From contig DJBL01000093.1 of the NCBI GenBank assembly GCA_002435595.1, positions 1-64,000 on the forward strand: a DNA stretch of 64,000 nt, read 5' to 3'. The stretch is from Stenotrophomonas maltophilia (lineage in GTDB: Bacteria; Pseudomonadota; Gammaproteobacteria; Xanthomonadales; Xanthomonadaceae). This document shows positions 35,938-44,278 of this stretch, piece by piece (the stretch's first letter is position 1; every line of letters begins with the position of its first letter). The notes below the pieces were generated by a model that was given only the letters and a program-made list of their open reading frames with translations, did not search any database and was not told the origin of the DNA. Both the position numbers and the translations under genes were made by a program.

Positions 35938-36474
35938 TCAATACACCAGGTTGGCCAGCAACGGCACGTCCGCGGCCCAGCGCTCGCGGCCGCCCAGGCC
36001 ACCCAGTTCGACCAGCACCGCCGCGCCCACCACCTCCACCTGCAGCTGGCGCGCCAGCGACAGCGCGGCCAGCAGCGTGCCGCCTGTGGCCAGCACGTCA
36101 TCGACCACCAGCACGCGCGCACCGGGCGGCAATGCGTCGGCGTGCACTTCAATGCTGTCGGTGCGGTATTCCAGGGTGTATTCCTGCTTGAGCGTGCGAC
36201 CCGGCAGCTTGCCCGGCTTGCGCACCGGCACGAAGCCCACGCCAAGCACGCGCGCCATCGCCGCCCCCAGGATGAAGCCGCGCGATTCGATGCCCATCAC
36301 TGCCTGCAGGTCCGCCGTACGCCAGGGCGCGACCATCGCGTCGATGGCAGCCGCGAAATCCGGGCCGTCGGCGAGCAGCGGCATGATGTCCTTGAACAGG
36401 ATGCCCGGCTTGGGGAAATCGGCGATGTCGCGCAGGCGGCCGGCCCAGGCGGGCGTGGCGGAAGACTCGGTCAT
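35938..36474 (-). CDS. apt: adenine phosphoribosyltransferase
   Basis: Salvages adenine to AMP with PRPP. The 178-residue type I phosphoribosyltransferase has the PRPP loop VLVVDDVLATGGT, the N-terminal DFPKPGILFKDI and the adenine-binding GIESRGFILG. It ends LLANLVY. It converges with dbpA and is divergent from quiA. Confidence 0.95.
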   Translation of the reverse strand: MTESSATPAWAGRLRDIADFPKPGILFKDIMPLLADGPDFAAAIDAMVAPWRTADLQAVMGIESRGFILGAAMARVLGVGFVPVRKPGKLPGRTLKQEYTLEYRTDSIEVHADALPPGARVLVVDDVLATGGTLLAALSLARQLQVEVVGAAVLVELGGLGGRERWAADVPLLANLVY

Positions 36475-36584
36475 GGCAGGGGAAATCTACGGGGTGGCAT
36501 AGGGTAAACGCTTCGGCCCGGCATCGCCCGCGCCGGGCCGATGCGTTGCTGCGTTCCAGCCATGGCATGGTCGATTCACGCCGA

Positions 36585-36606
36585 AATCGCACATTGGTGC
36601 GATAAT
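36585..36606 (+). promoter_or_regulatory. PcaR/PcaU-type operator before quiA
   Basis: AATCGCAC (36585-36592) and GTGCGATAAT (36597-36606) face each other around ATTG; ATCGCAC/GTGCGAT is a perfect inverted repeat. Both halves match the core of the P. putida PcaR site as I recall it (GTTCGATAATCGCAC). It lies 176 bases before the quiA start. GATAAT may also act as a -10 box, but no -35 box is present, which fits an activator. The remaining leader to 36781 is GC-rich, with no gene. Confidence 0.65.
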
Positions 36607-36781
36607 CGCCCTAACCGGTCGTTCACCCCGTTTCCGCGATAAGCAGCGGAGCGTCCGTCGCGCCGTCGCCCGGCGACGCACGCCACGAAGGTAACGCCCG
36701 ACGGTCCCCGCCACGCTGGTCGCGCGCGGGCCTGCCCGATGCCGCGCGGCAGCGGGTTTCCTCTGTAGAGGTTCATGCAAC

Positions 36782-39214
36782 GTGGACGAGAACAAGAAAC
36801 AGTCGGCAGCGTGCCGGATCCTGGTCATCCTGCCGGGCGTGCTGATCATGCTGTTCGGCCTGGCCCTGCTGGTCGGGGGCATCCGCCTGGTGCAACTGGG
36901 CGGCAGCTGGTACTTCCTGCTGATGGGGGCGGCCTCGCTGGTCGCCGGCGGGCTGCTGGCCGCACGCCGCCCGCTGGGCGCGGTGCTGTATGGCGTGGCG
37001 TTCGTGGCCACCGTGGCCTGGGCGCTGGCCGATGCCGGCCTGGAATTCTGGCCGCTGGTCTCGCGCCTGGTGATGCCGGCGGTGCTGGCGCTGCTGGTCG
37101 CGCTGGCCTGGCCGGCGCTGAAGCGCGGCCGCGGGTTGCCGGGCGGACGCGGCGCGTACGCGGTGTCGGCGGTGCTGCTGGTCGGGCTGCTGGCCACGGC
37201 GCTGTCGGCGTTCCAGCCACGCCCGGTGGTCACCGCCGGCGCTGATCGACCGGCGGTGGTGCCGGTGGCCAGGGAGCGCCAGCAGCGCGACTGGATGCAC
37301 TGGGGCAACACCACGGCCGGCACCCGGTTTGCCGCGCTGGACCAGATCACCCCGGACAACGTGGACCAGCTGCAGGTGGCCTGGACCGCGCATACCGGCG
37401 ATGTGCCGCAGAGCGATGGTTTCGGTGCCGAAGACCAGGTCACGCCGCTGCAGATCGGGCAGACCCTGTTCGTGTGCACCCCGCACAACCGGGTGGTCGC
37501 GATGGACGTGGACAGCGGCCAGCAGCGCTGGTCGTTCGATCCCAAGGCGACCGCGCCGAACTGGCAGCGTTGCCGCGGCCTGGGTTACTTCGATGCCAGC
37601 CTGCCCCCGACCGGCGTGCCCACGGTGGCCACGGCGGCGGCGCCGGTGCCTGCCGCGCCCGCCGCGGCCGTGCCCGGTGCCGCACCGGCGGTATGCGAAA
37701 AGCGCATCCTGATGACCTCGATCGACGCGCGCCTGTTCGCGCTCGATGCGGCCACCGGCAAGGCCTGCCCGGACTTCGGCGTCAACGGCGTGGTTGACCT
37801 GAAGGTCGGCATGGGCGAGATCAAACCCGGCTTCTACACGTTGACCGCCGCGCCCCTGGTGGCCGGTGAACTGGTGATCATCGGCGGCCGCGTGGCCGAC
37901 AACATCGAGGTCGGCGAGCCGTCCGGCGTGGTCCGCGCCTACAACGTGCGCACCGGCGCGCTGGCCTGGGTCTGGGACCTGTCCAGGGAAACCCCGGACG
38001 TGCCGCTGGATCCGTCGATCCACTACACCCGCGCCACCCCCAATGTGTGGACCTCGATGGCCTACGACCCGCAGCTGGGCCTGGTCTACCTACCCACCGG
38101 CAACACCACCCCGGACCAGTGGGCCGGCGAGCGTACGCCGCAGGACGACAAGTACAGTTCGGCGGTGGTCGCGCTGGATGTGGCCACCGGCAAGGAGCGC
38201 TGGGTCTACCAGACCGTCCACCACGACCTGTGGGACTACGACCTGCCCGCCCAGCCGACCCTGACCGACGTGCCCGACGGCAAGGGCGGCACCCTGCCCG
38301 CGCTGCTGCAGATCACCAAGGCCGGCCAGGTGTTCATGCTCAACCGCGCCACCGGCCTGCCGATCACCGAGGTGCGCGACATCCAGGCCCCCCAGGGCAA
38401 GGCGGCGGGCGAGCGCTACTCGCCGACCCAGCGCCTGTCGGTCGGCCTGCCGCAGATCGGCGCGCAGACCCTGACCGAGGCGGACATGTGGGGCGCCACG
38501 CCCATCGACCAGATGCTGTGCCGCATCCAGTTCAAGGGCTTCCGCTACGACGGCATGTTCACCCCGCCGGGCGAAGACCTGGCGCTGCAGTGGCCCGGAT
38601 CGCTGGGCGGCATGAACTGGGGCAGCGCATCGGTGGACCCCACCACCGGCTACCTGTTCGTCAATGACATGCGCCTGGGCCTGTGGACCAAGCTGATCCC
38701 GCGCGCGCAGATGACCACCGGTGCAGGCGGCGTGGAAATGGGCGCAGCCTCGCAGACCGGCACGCCGTACGGTTCGCTGCGCGACCGCTTCCTGTCCAAG
38801 CTCGGCATCCCGTGCCAGAAGCCGCCATTCGGCACGTTGTCGGCGATCAACCTGGCCACCCACCAGCTGGTCTGGCAGGTGCCGGTGGGCACGGTGAAGG
38901 ACACCGGCCCGATGGGCATCAAGATGCGCCTGCCGATCCCGATCGGCATGCCCACCCTCGGCGGTTCGCTGGCCACCCAGTCCGGCCTGCTGTTCTTTGC
39001 CGGCACCCAGGACTACTACCTGCGCGCCTATGACAGCCGCAGCGGCGAGGAAGTGTGGAAGGCGCGCATGCCGGTAGGCAGCCAGGGCACGCCGATCACC
39101 TACGTCTCGCCCTCCACCGGTCGCCAGTACGTGGTGATTTCCGCCGGCGGTGCGCGCCAGTCGCCCGATCGCGGCGACTACGTGATCGCCTACGCGCTGC
39201 CGGCCGCGCACTGA
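36782..39214 (+). CDS. quiA: PQQ-dependent membrane quinate/shikimate dehydrogenase
   Basis: An 810-residue inner-membrane quinoprotein of the glucose/quinate/shikimate family. About five membrane helices occupy residues 12-147, then a periplasmic beta-propeller binds PQQ. The family catalytic stretch is present (TGNTTPDQW and VYQTVHHDLWDYDLPAQP). It would oxidise quinate and shikimate to 3-dehydroquinate and 3-dehydroshikimate and pass electrons to ubiquinone. Sequence alone does not separate it from glucose dehydrogenase; the pca/qui neighbours and operator decide for quinate. An Ala/Pro insert at 280-303 is unusual. The start is GTG at 36782, with AGAGG upstream. Confidence 0.82.
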   Translation: MDENKKQSAACRILVILPGVLIMLFGLALLVGGIRLVQLGGSWYFLLMGAASLVAGGLLAARRPLGAVLYGVAFVATVAWALADAGLEFWPLVSRLVMPAVLALLVALAWPALKRGRGLPGGRGAYAVSAVLLVGLLATALSAFQPRPVVTAGADRPAVVPVARERQQRDWMHWGNTTAGTRFAALDQITPDNVDQLQVAWTAHTGDVPQSDGFGAEDQVTPLQIGQTLFVCTPHNRVVAMDVDSGQQRWSFDPKATAPNWQRCRGLGYFDASLPPTGVPTVATAAAPVPAAPAAAVPGAAPAVCEKRILMTSIDARLFALDAATGKACPDFGVNGVVDLKVGMGEIKPGFYTLTAAPLVAGELVIIGGRVADNIEVGEPSGVVRAYNVRTGALAWVWDLSRETPDVPLDPSIHYTRATPNVWTSMAYDPQLGLVYLPTGNTTPDQWAGERTPQDDKYSSAVVALDVATGKERWVYQTVHHDLWDYDLPAQPTLTDVPDGKGGTLPALLQITKAGQVFMLNRATGLPITEVRDIQAPQGKAAGERYSPTQRLSVGLPQIGAQTLTEADMWGATPIDQMLCRIQFKGFRYDGMFTPPGEDLALQWPGSLGGMNWGSASVDPTTGYLFVNDMRLGLWTKLIPRAQMTTGAGGVEMGAASQTGTPYGSLRDRFLSKLGIPCQKPPFGTLSAINLATHQLVWQVPVGTVKDTGPMGIKMRLPIPIGMPTLGGSLATQSGLLFFAGTQDYYLRAYDSRSGEEVWKARMPVGSQGTPITYVSPSTGRQYVVISAGGARQSPDRGDYVIAYALPAAH

Positions 39215-39220
39215 GCCACG

Positions 39221-39247
39221 CGCGCCACGGTCACCCACCGTGGCGCG
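39221..39247. terminator. hairpin after quiA
   Basis: CGCGCCACGG and CCGTGGCGCG form a 10-bp perfect stem with a 7-base loop, six bases after the quiA stop. There is no T-run, so termination may be weak; it probably separates quiA from the IclR gene. Confidence 0.6.
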
Positions 39248-39309
39248 TCGGCTTCGCTTCGCCGCGTGCAGCCTTTACCATGCACGATCACCGAGCACGA
39301 CACACCATC

Positions 39310-40164
39310 ATGTCCGCCGCACCTCCCAGCCGTCGCCCCAAGCGTGCCCCTGCCCCGCCGCAGGATCGCGGCCTCAGCCATGAGCTGATGCAGCAGATCC
39401 AGGACAACCAGGGTGATCCGGATTTCATGACCTCGCTGGGCCGTGGGCTGGTGGTGTTGAGCGTGTTCTCGCAGCACCCGCGCGAGGTGACCATGTCGCA
39501 GATCAGCACGGAAACCGGCATTTCACGCGCGGCCGTGCGCCGCGTGCTGTACACGCTGGAGAAGCTGGGCTACGTCGGCGAGCAGGGGCGCGGTTTCGTG
39601 CTGCTGCCGCGCGTGCTGGGCATGGGCGGCGCTTACGTGGCCTCCTCCTCGATGACGGCCGCCGCGCAGCCGGTGCTCGATGCCCTGCGCGACGATGTGC
39701 ACGAGTCATGCTCGCTGGGCGTGCTCGACGGCGATGACGTGCTGTACGTGGCGCGTGCCGAAACGGTGCGGATCATGTCCATCGGGCTGCGCGCGGGCAG
39801 CCGTCTGCCCGCGTATTGCACGTCGATGGGCCGCGTGTTGCTTGCCGCACTGCCGCGCGACACGCTGGAAAGTTACCTGGAACGCAATCCGCTGCGGCCG
39901 CGCACCGAGCGTACCGTGACCCGCATGGACGACTTCCTGGAAACGCTGGAACGGGTCCGCCGCGAGGGCGTGGCACTGGTGGACCAGGAACTGGAGATCG
40001 GGCTGCGCTCGATCGCCGTGCCGGTCCACGCGCGCGGTGGCGCGGTGGTGGGTGCGTTGAACATCGGCACCCAGGCCGGTCGCATCAGCCTGGGGGTGAT
40101 GCAGTCGCAACTGCTGCCGCGCCTGCGCGAGGCGGCGCAGCGGTTGGGGACGTTGCTGCACTAG
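39310..40164 (+). CDS. pcaR: IclR-family regulator of the pca/qui genes (PcaR/PcaU type)
   Basis: A 284-residue regulator. A winged helix-turn-helix (about 45-105: SLGRGLVVLSVFSQHPREVT, then ISRAAVRRVLYTLEKLGYV) is followed by the IclR effector domain (about 120-280, with LRAGSRLPAYCTSMGRVLLA and LEIGLRSIAVPV). The ARGL/GRGL opening and these motifs match the PcaR/PcaU/PobR branch, activators that sense protocatechuate, beta-ketoadipate or 4-hydroxybenzoate. Which inducer applies here is not known. The ATG at 39280 is an alternative start. It converges with pcaC; three matching operators lie nearby. Confidence 0.82.
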   Translation: MSAAPPSRRPKRAPAPPQDRGLSHELMQQIQDNQGDPDFMTSLGRGLVVLSVFSQHPREVTMSQISTETGISRAAVRRVLYTLEKLGYVGEQGRGFVLLPRVLGMGGAYVASSSMTAAAQPVLDALRDDVHESCSLGVLDGDDVLYVARAETVRIMSIGLRAGSRLPAYCTSMGRVLLAALPRDTLESYLERNPLRPRTERTVTRMDDFLETLERVRREGVALVDQELEIGLRSIAVPVHARGGAVVGALNIGTQAGRISLGVMQSQLLPRLREAAQRLGTLLH

Positions 40165-40188
40165 GCGCGCGCCGGGGCAGTGGCCGGT

Positions 40189-40211
40189 GGCCGACCTGCG
40201 GCCGGGACTAC
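40189..40211 (-). repeat. GTAG-headed REP palindrome overlapping the pcaC stop
   Basis: On the minus strand GTAG (40208-40211) is followed by a GGCCG/CGGCC stem (40189-40203). The TAG of pcaC is inside the GTAG, as for psrA. It lies between convergent pcaC and pcaR. Confidence 0.6.
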
Positions 40212-40600
40212 CGGGTGGGTTCGTTGGCCTGTTCTTCCAGGATCGGCTTGGCCAGGGCGAAGGCATGGTTGGCCGCCGGCACGCCGCAGTAGATCGCCGC
40301 CTGCAGCAGCACTTCCTTGATTTGGTCCGGGGTGACGCCGTTGTTGCGCGCCGCGCGGATGTGCAGCTTGAATTCTTCGTCATGGCCCAGCGCGACCATC
40401 ATCACGATGGTGAGCAGCGAGCGGGTGTGCCGTGGCAGCCCGTCGCGGGTCCAGACCGTGCCCCACGCGGTCCGCGTGATGAAGGCCTGGAATTCTTCGG
40501 TGAAATCGCTGCGCGCCTGCAGTGAGCGCTCCACGTGCGCGTCGCCGAGTACGGCGCGGCGTACTGCAAGGCCGGCTTCGTATCGTTCCTGTTCGTCCAT
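40208..40600 (-). CDS. pcaC: 4-carboxymuconolactone decarboxylase
   Basis: Converts gamma-carboxymuconolactone to beta-ketoadipate enol-lactone. The 130-residue protein is of the CMD/AhpD-like fold with GLPRHTRSLLTIVMM, the segment LHIRAARNNGVTPDQIKEVL and AIYCGVPAANHAFALA. It is the last gene of the pca operon; a REP hairpin (40626-40642) separates it from pcaD. Confidence 0.92.
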   Translation of the reverse strand: MDEQERYEAGLAVRRAVLGDAHVERSLQARSDFTEEFQAFITRTAWGTVWTRDGLPRHTRSLLTIVMMVALGHDEEFKLHIRAARNNGVTPDQIKEVLLQAAIYCGVPAANHAFALAKPILEEQANEPTR

Positions 40601-40625
40601 TGGGTGCCTCTTGGGGTGGGGGCGT

Positions 40626-40642
40626 GCCGGCCAACGGCCGGC
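40626..40642. repeat. REP-like hairpin between pcaD and pcaC
   Basis: GCCGGCC and GGCCGGC form a 7-bp stem around AAC. It may protect or tune the end of the pca message. Confidence 0.45.
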
Positions 40643-40655
40643 AGCAGCCGTAGGT

Positions 40656-41459
40656 TCAGGCGTGACCCGGGGTCACGCCGGCGGCGTGCAGGTGGCGCGC
40701 CAGTGCGGCGGTGAATGCATCGGCCGATTCGAGGTTGCAGATGTGGCGGCCCGGCACGGCGATGGCGTGCCCTTGCCCGACGCCAGCGGCGATCGTCTGC
40801 AGATCGGCCGGCGGGCAGACCGGATCGTCGTCGCCGGCGATGGCCAGGGTCGGCACCGTGATGCGCGCCAGCGTGGCGCGGAAGTCGGCCGTGGCCACGG
40901 CATGGCAGCACCCCACGTAGCCGGCCACGCTGGTGGCGACGAAGCGCTGCAGGATGTCATCCACCTGCGCAGGCTGTGCGTGGGCGAAGGCCGGGGTGAA
41001 CCAGCGCTCGGCGGTGCCCTCGCGCAGTGGCTGCAGGCCATGCGCCTGCACCTGCGCGATGCGCGCCTGCCAGCTCTCGGCCGTGCCGATCTTCGCTGCG
41101 GTGGCCGCCAGCGTCAGGGTGCGCAGGCGCGCGCCGGCGTGGATGCCCAGCCACTGCCCGGTGAGGCCGCCGATCGACAGCCCACAGAAGTGACTGCGCT
41201 CGACCCCGAGGTGGTCCCACAGGGCCAGCACGTCCGCGCCCAGGTCAGCCACCCGGTAGGCGCCCGGCGGTGCGCTGGACTGGCCATGGCCGCGGCGGTC
41301 GTAGCGCAGGATGCGGAACTGCGTTGCCAGCGCCTGCACCTGCCGGTCCCACATGTGCAGGTCGGTGCCCAGCGAGTTGCAGAAGGTCAGCCAGGGCGCA
41401 TCGACGGGTCCATCAACGCGGTAATGCAGGCGGTGCGATTCCAGCGCAAGAAACGGCAT
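40656..41459 (-). CDS. pcaD: 3-oxoadipate enol-lactonase
   Basis: A 267-residue alpha/beta hydrolase that opens beta-ketoadipate enol-lactone to beta-ketoadipate. The nucleophile elbow is GLSIGG, the acid Asp is probably in AGDDDPVCPP and the His in PGRHICNLE. NSLGTDLHMWD is the family oxyanion segment. PcaD and PcaC are separate genes here, not fused as PcaL. Confidence 0.92.
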   Translation of the reverse strand: MPFLALESHRLHYRVDGPVDAPWLTFCNSLGTDLHMWDRQVQALATQFRILRYDRRGHGQSSAPPGAYRVADLGADVLALWDHLGVERSHFCGLSIGGLTGQWLGIHAGARLRTLTLAATAAKIGTAESWQARIAQVQAHGLQPLREGTAERWFTPAFAHAQPAQVDDILQRFVATSVAGYVGCCHAVATADFRATLARITVPTLAIAGDDDPVCPPADLQTIAAGVGQGHAIAVPGRHICNLESADAFTAALARHLHAAGVTPGHA

Positions 41460-41483
41460 GCAACACTCCAGAAAATTGGCGGA

Positions 41484-42827
41484 TCAACGCTGCGCCAGCA
41501 CGCGGTCGATCCAGGTATCGGCCATGCCGCGCCAACTGTCGGCGGCAAACAAGGCCTGCAGCTGTGCAGGCGACAGGTGCGCGGTCACCTCGGGCATCTG
41601 CTGCAGTACCTCGTGCAGGTGCCGTGACTGGTCCAGCGCGCGGCGCGCGGCCTGTTCCACCAGCGCGTGGGCGGCGGCCTTGCCGAGCGTGCCGGCCAGG
41701 GTCACCGTCACTGCTTCGGCGTAAAGCAGGCCGCCATGACTGTCCAGGTGCGCCTGCATGCGCGCGCGATCCAGTTGCAGGCCCTGCACCACCACGCTCA
41801 CCTGGGCCAGGCTGCCGGCGCACAGGCGCACGATCTCCGGCACGGTGTCCCACTCGGCGTGCCACTGGCCGGCGGCGCGCTCGTGCGGCTGCGGCATCGC
41901 CGTGAACAAGGTGGACAGCAGGCCCGGCACGCGGGTGGCCGCGGCGATCGCGGCCACGCAACCGACCGGGTTGCGCTTGTGCGGCATCGCCGACGATCCG
42001 CCCTTGCCCTCGGCGCTCGGCTCGAAGGCCTCGGCGACTTCGGACTGCATCAGCAGCACGATATCGGTGGCGATCTTGCCCAGGGTTCCGGTGAGCAGCG
42101 CGAAGGTGCTGCCCAGCTCGGCGATGCGGTCGCGCGCGGTGTGCCAGGGCAATGCCGGAACCGGCAGGTCGAGTTCCTCGCCCAACGCCTGCGCTACCTC
42201 CAGCCCACGCGTCTGCAGCGAGGCCAGCGTGCCGGCGGCACCGCCGAACTGCAGCACCAGCGTATCGGTGCGCAGCGCCTGCAGGCGCCGTTGGCTGCGC
42301 TGCAGCGCATCGAGCCAGCCCGCCGCCTTCAGCCCGAACGTGACCGGTACCGCGTGCTGCAGCAGTGTGCGACCGGGCAGCCCGGTGTCGCGCTCGGCTT
42401 CGGCCAGCGCTGCCAGCGTGGTGCACAGCCCATCCAGCCGCGCCTGCACGTCGCCAAGCGCGTCACGCAACTGCAGGATCGCCCCGCTGTCGATGATGTC
42501 CTGGCTGGTGGCCCCCCAGTGCACCCAGCGTGCCGCCTCGGCGTCGTGGCGGCCCACCTCGGCGGTGAGCGCCTTGACCAGAGGGATGGCCGGATTGCCG
42601 GCCAGTGCGGTGGCCTGGCCGAGCGCATCGAGCCGATAGCGCCCGGCCTGGCAGGCCGCCTCGATCGGCGCCAGGGCGGCAGCGGGGATCACCGCGCAGC
42701 GCACCTGTGCGCGGGCGAGCGCGGCCTCCACGTCGAGCATGGCCTGCACGCGGGCGTGGTCGGTGAACCGGGCGTCCACCGCCGGATCGCCAAACAGGGC
42801 CCCCAGCAGGGAGTGCGAATCGTGCAT
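41484..42827 (-). CDS. pcaB: 3-carboxy-cis,cis-muconate cycloisomerase
   Basis: A 447-residue member of the fumarase/argininosuccinate lyase superfamily, with the signature loop GGSSAMPHKRNP and VHWGATSQDIIDSG. It turns beta-carboxymuconate into gamma-carboxymuconolactone. The ATG at 42827 is preferred to the TTG just upstream; GGAG lies about eight bases before it. It is placed between pcaG and pcaD. Confidence 0.93.
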   Translation of the reverse strand: MHDSHSLLGALFGDPAVDARFTDHARVQAMLDVEAALARAQVRCAVIPAAALAPIEAACQAGRYRLDALGQATALAGNPAIPLVKALTAEVGRHDAEAARWVHWGATSQDIIDSGAILQLRDALGDVQARLDGLCTTLAALAEAERDTGLPGRTLLQHAVPVTFGLKAAGWLDALQRSQRRLQALRTDTLVLQFGGAAGTLASLQTRGLEVAQALGEELDLPVPALPWHTARDRIAELGSTFALLTGTLGKIATDIVLLMQSEVAEAFEPSAEGKGGSSAMPHKRNPVGCVAAIAAATRVPGLLSTLFTAMPQPHERAAGQWHAEWDTVPEIVRLCAGSLAQVSVVVQGLQLDRARMQAHLDSHGGLLYAEAVTVTLAGTLGKAAAHALVEQAARRALDQSRHLHEVLQQMPEVTAHLSPAQLQALFAADSWRGMADTWIDRVLAQR

Positions 42828-42894
42828 CAAGCCAGCTCCATCCAGGACAAGGACAGCTTACCCGCGCCGGCCGATGGCAGGCGTGGAGGCTGCA

Positions 42895-43458
42895 TCAGTA
42901 ATCGAAGAACACGGTTTCGTGCTCGCCCTGCATGCGCACGTCCCAGTGGTACAGGCCGTTGCCCTGGGCCTGCGCGATCAGCGTGGGGCGCCGTTCGGCC
43001 GGGACCAGGGCCAGGATCGGGTCCTGGTCATTGCCGGCCGCGTCGCTGAAGTACAGCCGCGCGCTGGCCGCCCGCAACAGGCCCCGCATGAACACCAGCA
43101 CCATCAGGTGCGGTGCCTGCGTGCGCCCGCCCGGACCGGTCACGTTGCCCGGGCGGATCGTGGTGAAGGCGAAGCGGCCGTGCGCATCGGTGGGCACCCT
43201 GCCCCAGCCGTTGAAGGCCGGATCGTGGTCGGCATGGCGCGGGTCTTCGGGGTGGGCGTAGATGCCCTGGGCGTCGGCCTGCCAGATTTCCAGCACGGCA
43301 TCGGACACCGGTACGCCGACGCCATCGAATACCTGACCCTGCACCTGCACGCGCTCGCCCTGCGCCTGCGCCGGGGCGATGTCGGTGCGGTACAGCGGCT
43401 CCAGGCCCAGCCGGTAGTACGGGCCCACGGTCTGCCACGGAGTGGATTGGAAACTCAT
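42895..43458 (-). CDS. pcaG: protocatechuate 3,4-dioxygenase alpha subunit
   Basis: 187 residues of the intradiol ring-cleavage dioxygenase fold (TPWQTVGPYYRLGL, VLEIWQADAQGIYAHP, FTTIRPGNV). As in all alpha subunits the iron ligands are missing; the active site is formed with PcaH. It begins four bases after the pcaH stop. Confidence 0.95.
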   Translation of the reverse strand: MSFQSTPWQTVGPYYRLGLEPLYRTDIAPAQAQGERVQVQGQVFDGVGVPVSDAVLEIWQADAQGIYAHPEDPRHADHDPAFNGWGRVPTDAHGRFAFTTIRPGNVTGPGGRTQAPHLMVLVFMRGLLRAASARLYFSDAAGNDQDPILALVPAERRPTLIAQAQGNGLYHWDVRMQGEHETVFFDY

Positions 43459-43462
43459 CTAC

Positions 43463-44173
43463 TTACTCCCACACGGTCATCTTGCGGCCACGCAAGACGA
43501 TGTCGAAACGGTAGCCCAGGGCGAACTCGTTGGCGGTGTTCTCCCAGTCGAAGGAGGACACCATGCGCGCGCGCGCCTTGGCATCGTCCACGCAGTTGTA
43601 GATCGGGTCGTACTCCAGCAGCGGGTCGCCGGGGAAGTACATCTGGGTCACCAGGCGCTGGCCGATGCCATCGCCGTGCAGCGAGAAGTGGATATGCGCC
43701 GGCCGCCACGCGTTGTAGTGGTTGCGCCACGGGTACGCACCAGGCTTGATGGTGGTGAAACGGTAGCGGCCGTGGTCGTCGGTGAGCACCTGGCCGGTGC
43801 CGGTGAAGTTGGGATCCAGCGGTGCATCGTGCTGGTCGCCCTTGTGCAGGTAGCGGCCGGCGGCGTTGCACTGCCACACCTCGACCACGCGGTTGCGCAC
43901 CGGGCGACCGTTTTCATCGAGCACGCGGCCACTGACCACGATGCGCTCGCCCAGCGGCTGGCCCTTGAAACCGGCGGTAAGGTCGGCCGCGTGTTCCCCC
44001 AGGGTGATGCGGTCCAGGGCCGGCCCGGTCACCTCCGACAACGTGGCCGGGATCCGGATCGGATCGCGGCCCGGGCCGCGCAGGCGCGTGGACGCGTACG
44101 GCAGGTGGATGCGGTCCGGCTGGGTGCCGGGATACGGCCTGCGGTAACCGCGCAGGTCGGTGGGATCGCTCAT
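43463..44173 (-). CDS. pcaH: protocatechuate 3,4-dioxygenase beta subunit
   Basis: The iron-bearing subunit, 236 residues. The Fe(III) ligands can be placed: Tyr in AAGRYLHKG, Tyr 39 residues later in PGAYPWRNHY, and the two His of RPAHIHFSL, with the same spacing as Tyr408, Tyr447, His460 and His462 of P. putida. It opens protocatechuate between its hydroxyls. The frame runs to 44227; the ATG at 44173 has GGAG before it. Confidence 0.95.
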   Translation of the reverse strand: MSDPTDLRGYRRPYPGTQPDRIHLPYASTRLRGPGRDPIRIPATLSEVTGPALDRITLGEHAADLTAGFKGQPLGERIVVSGRVLDENGRPVRNRVVEVWQCNAAGRYLHKGDQHDAPLDPNFTGTGQVLTDDHGRYRFTTIKPGAYPWRNHYNAWRPAHIHFSLHGDGIGQRLVTQMYFPGDPLLEYDPIYNCVDDAKARARMVSSFDWENTANEFALGYRFDIVLRGRKMTVWE

Positions 44174-44278
44174 GGCGTACTCCAATTGGCGGGCGGCCGG
44201 AAGACCGCGGCTGTGCTGCCCCGGCACGCTGCCACGCGGAGGTGACAGCGGCCGTGAAGCGGAAAAGGGAAAAGGGTG

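Noticed and set aside
36782..39214. Membrane glucose dehydrogenase as the function of the PQQ enzyme
   Set aside because: Sequence motifs allow it, but the pca/qui neighbours and the PcaR-like site upstream favour quinate/shikimate. Not fully excluded.
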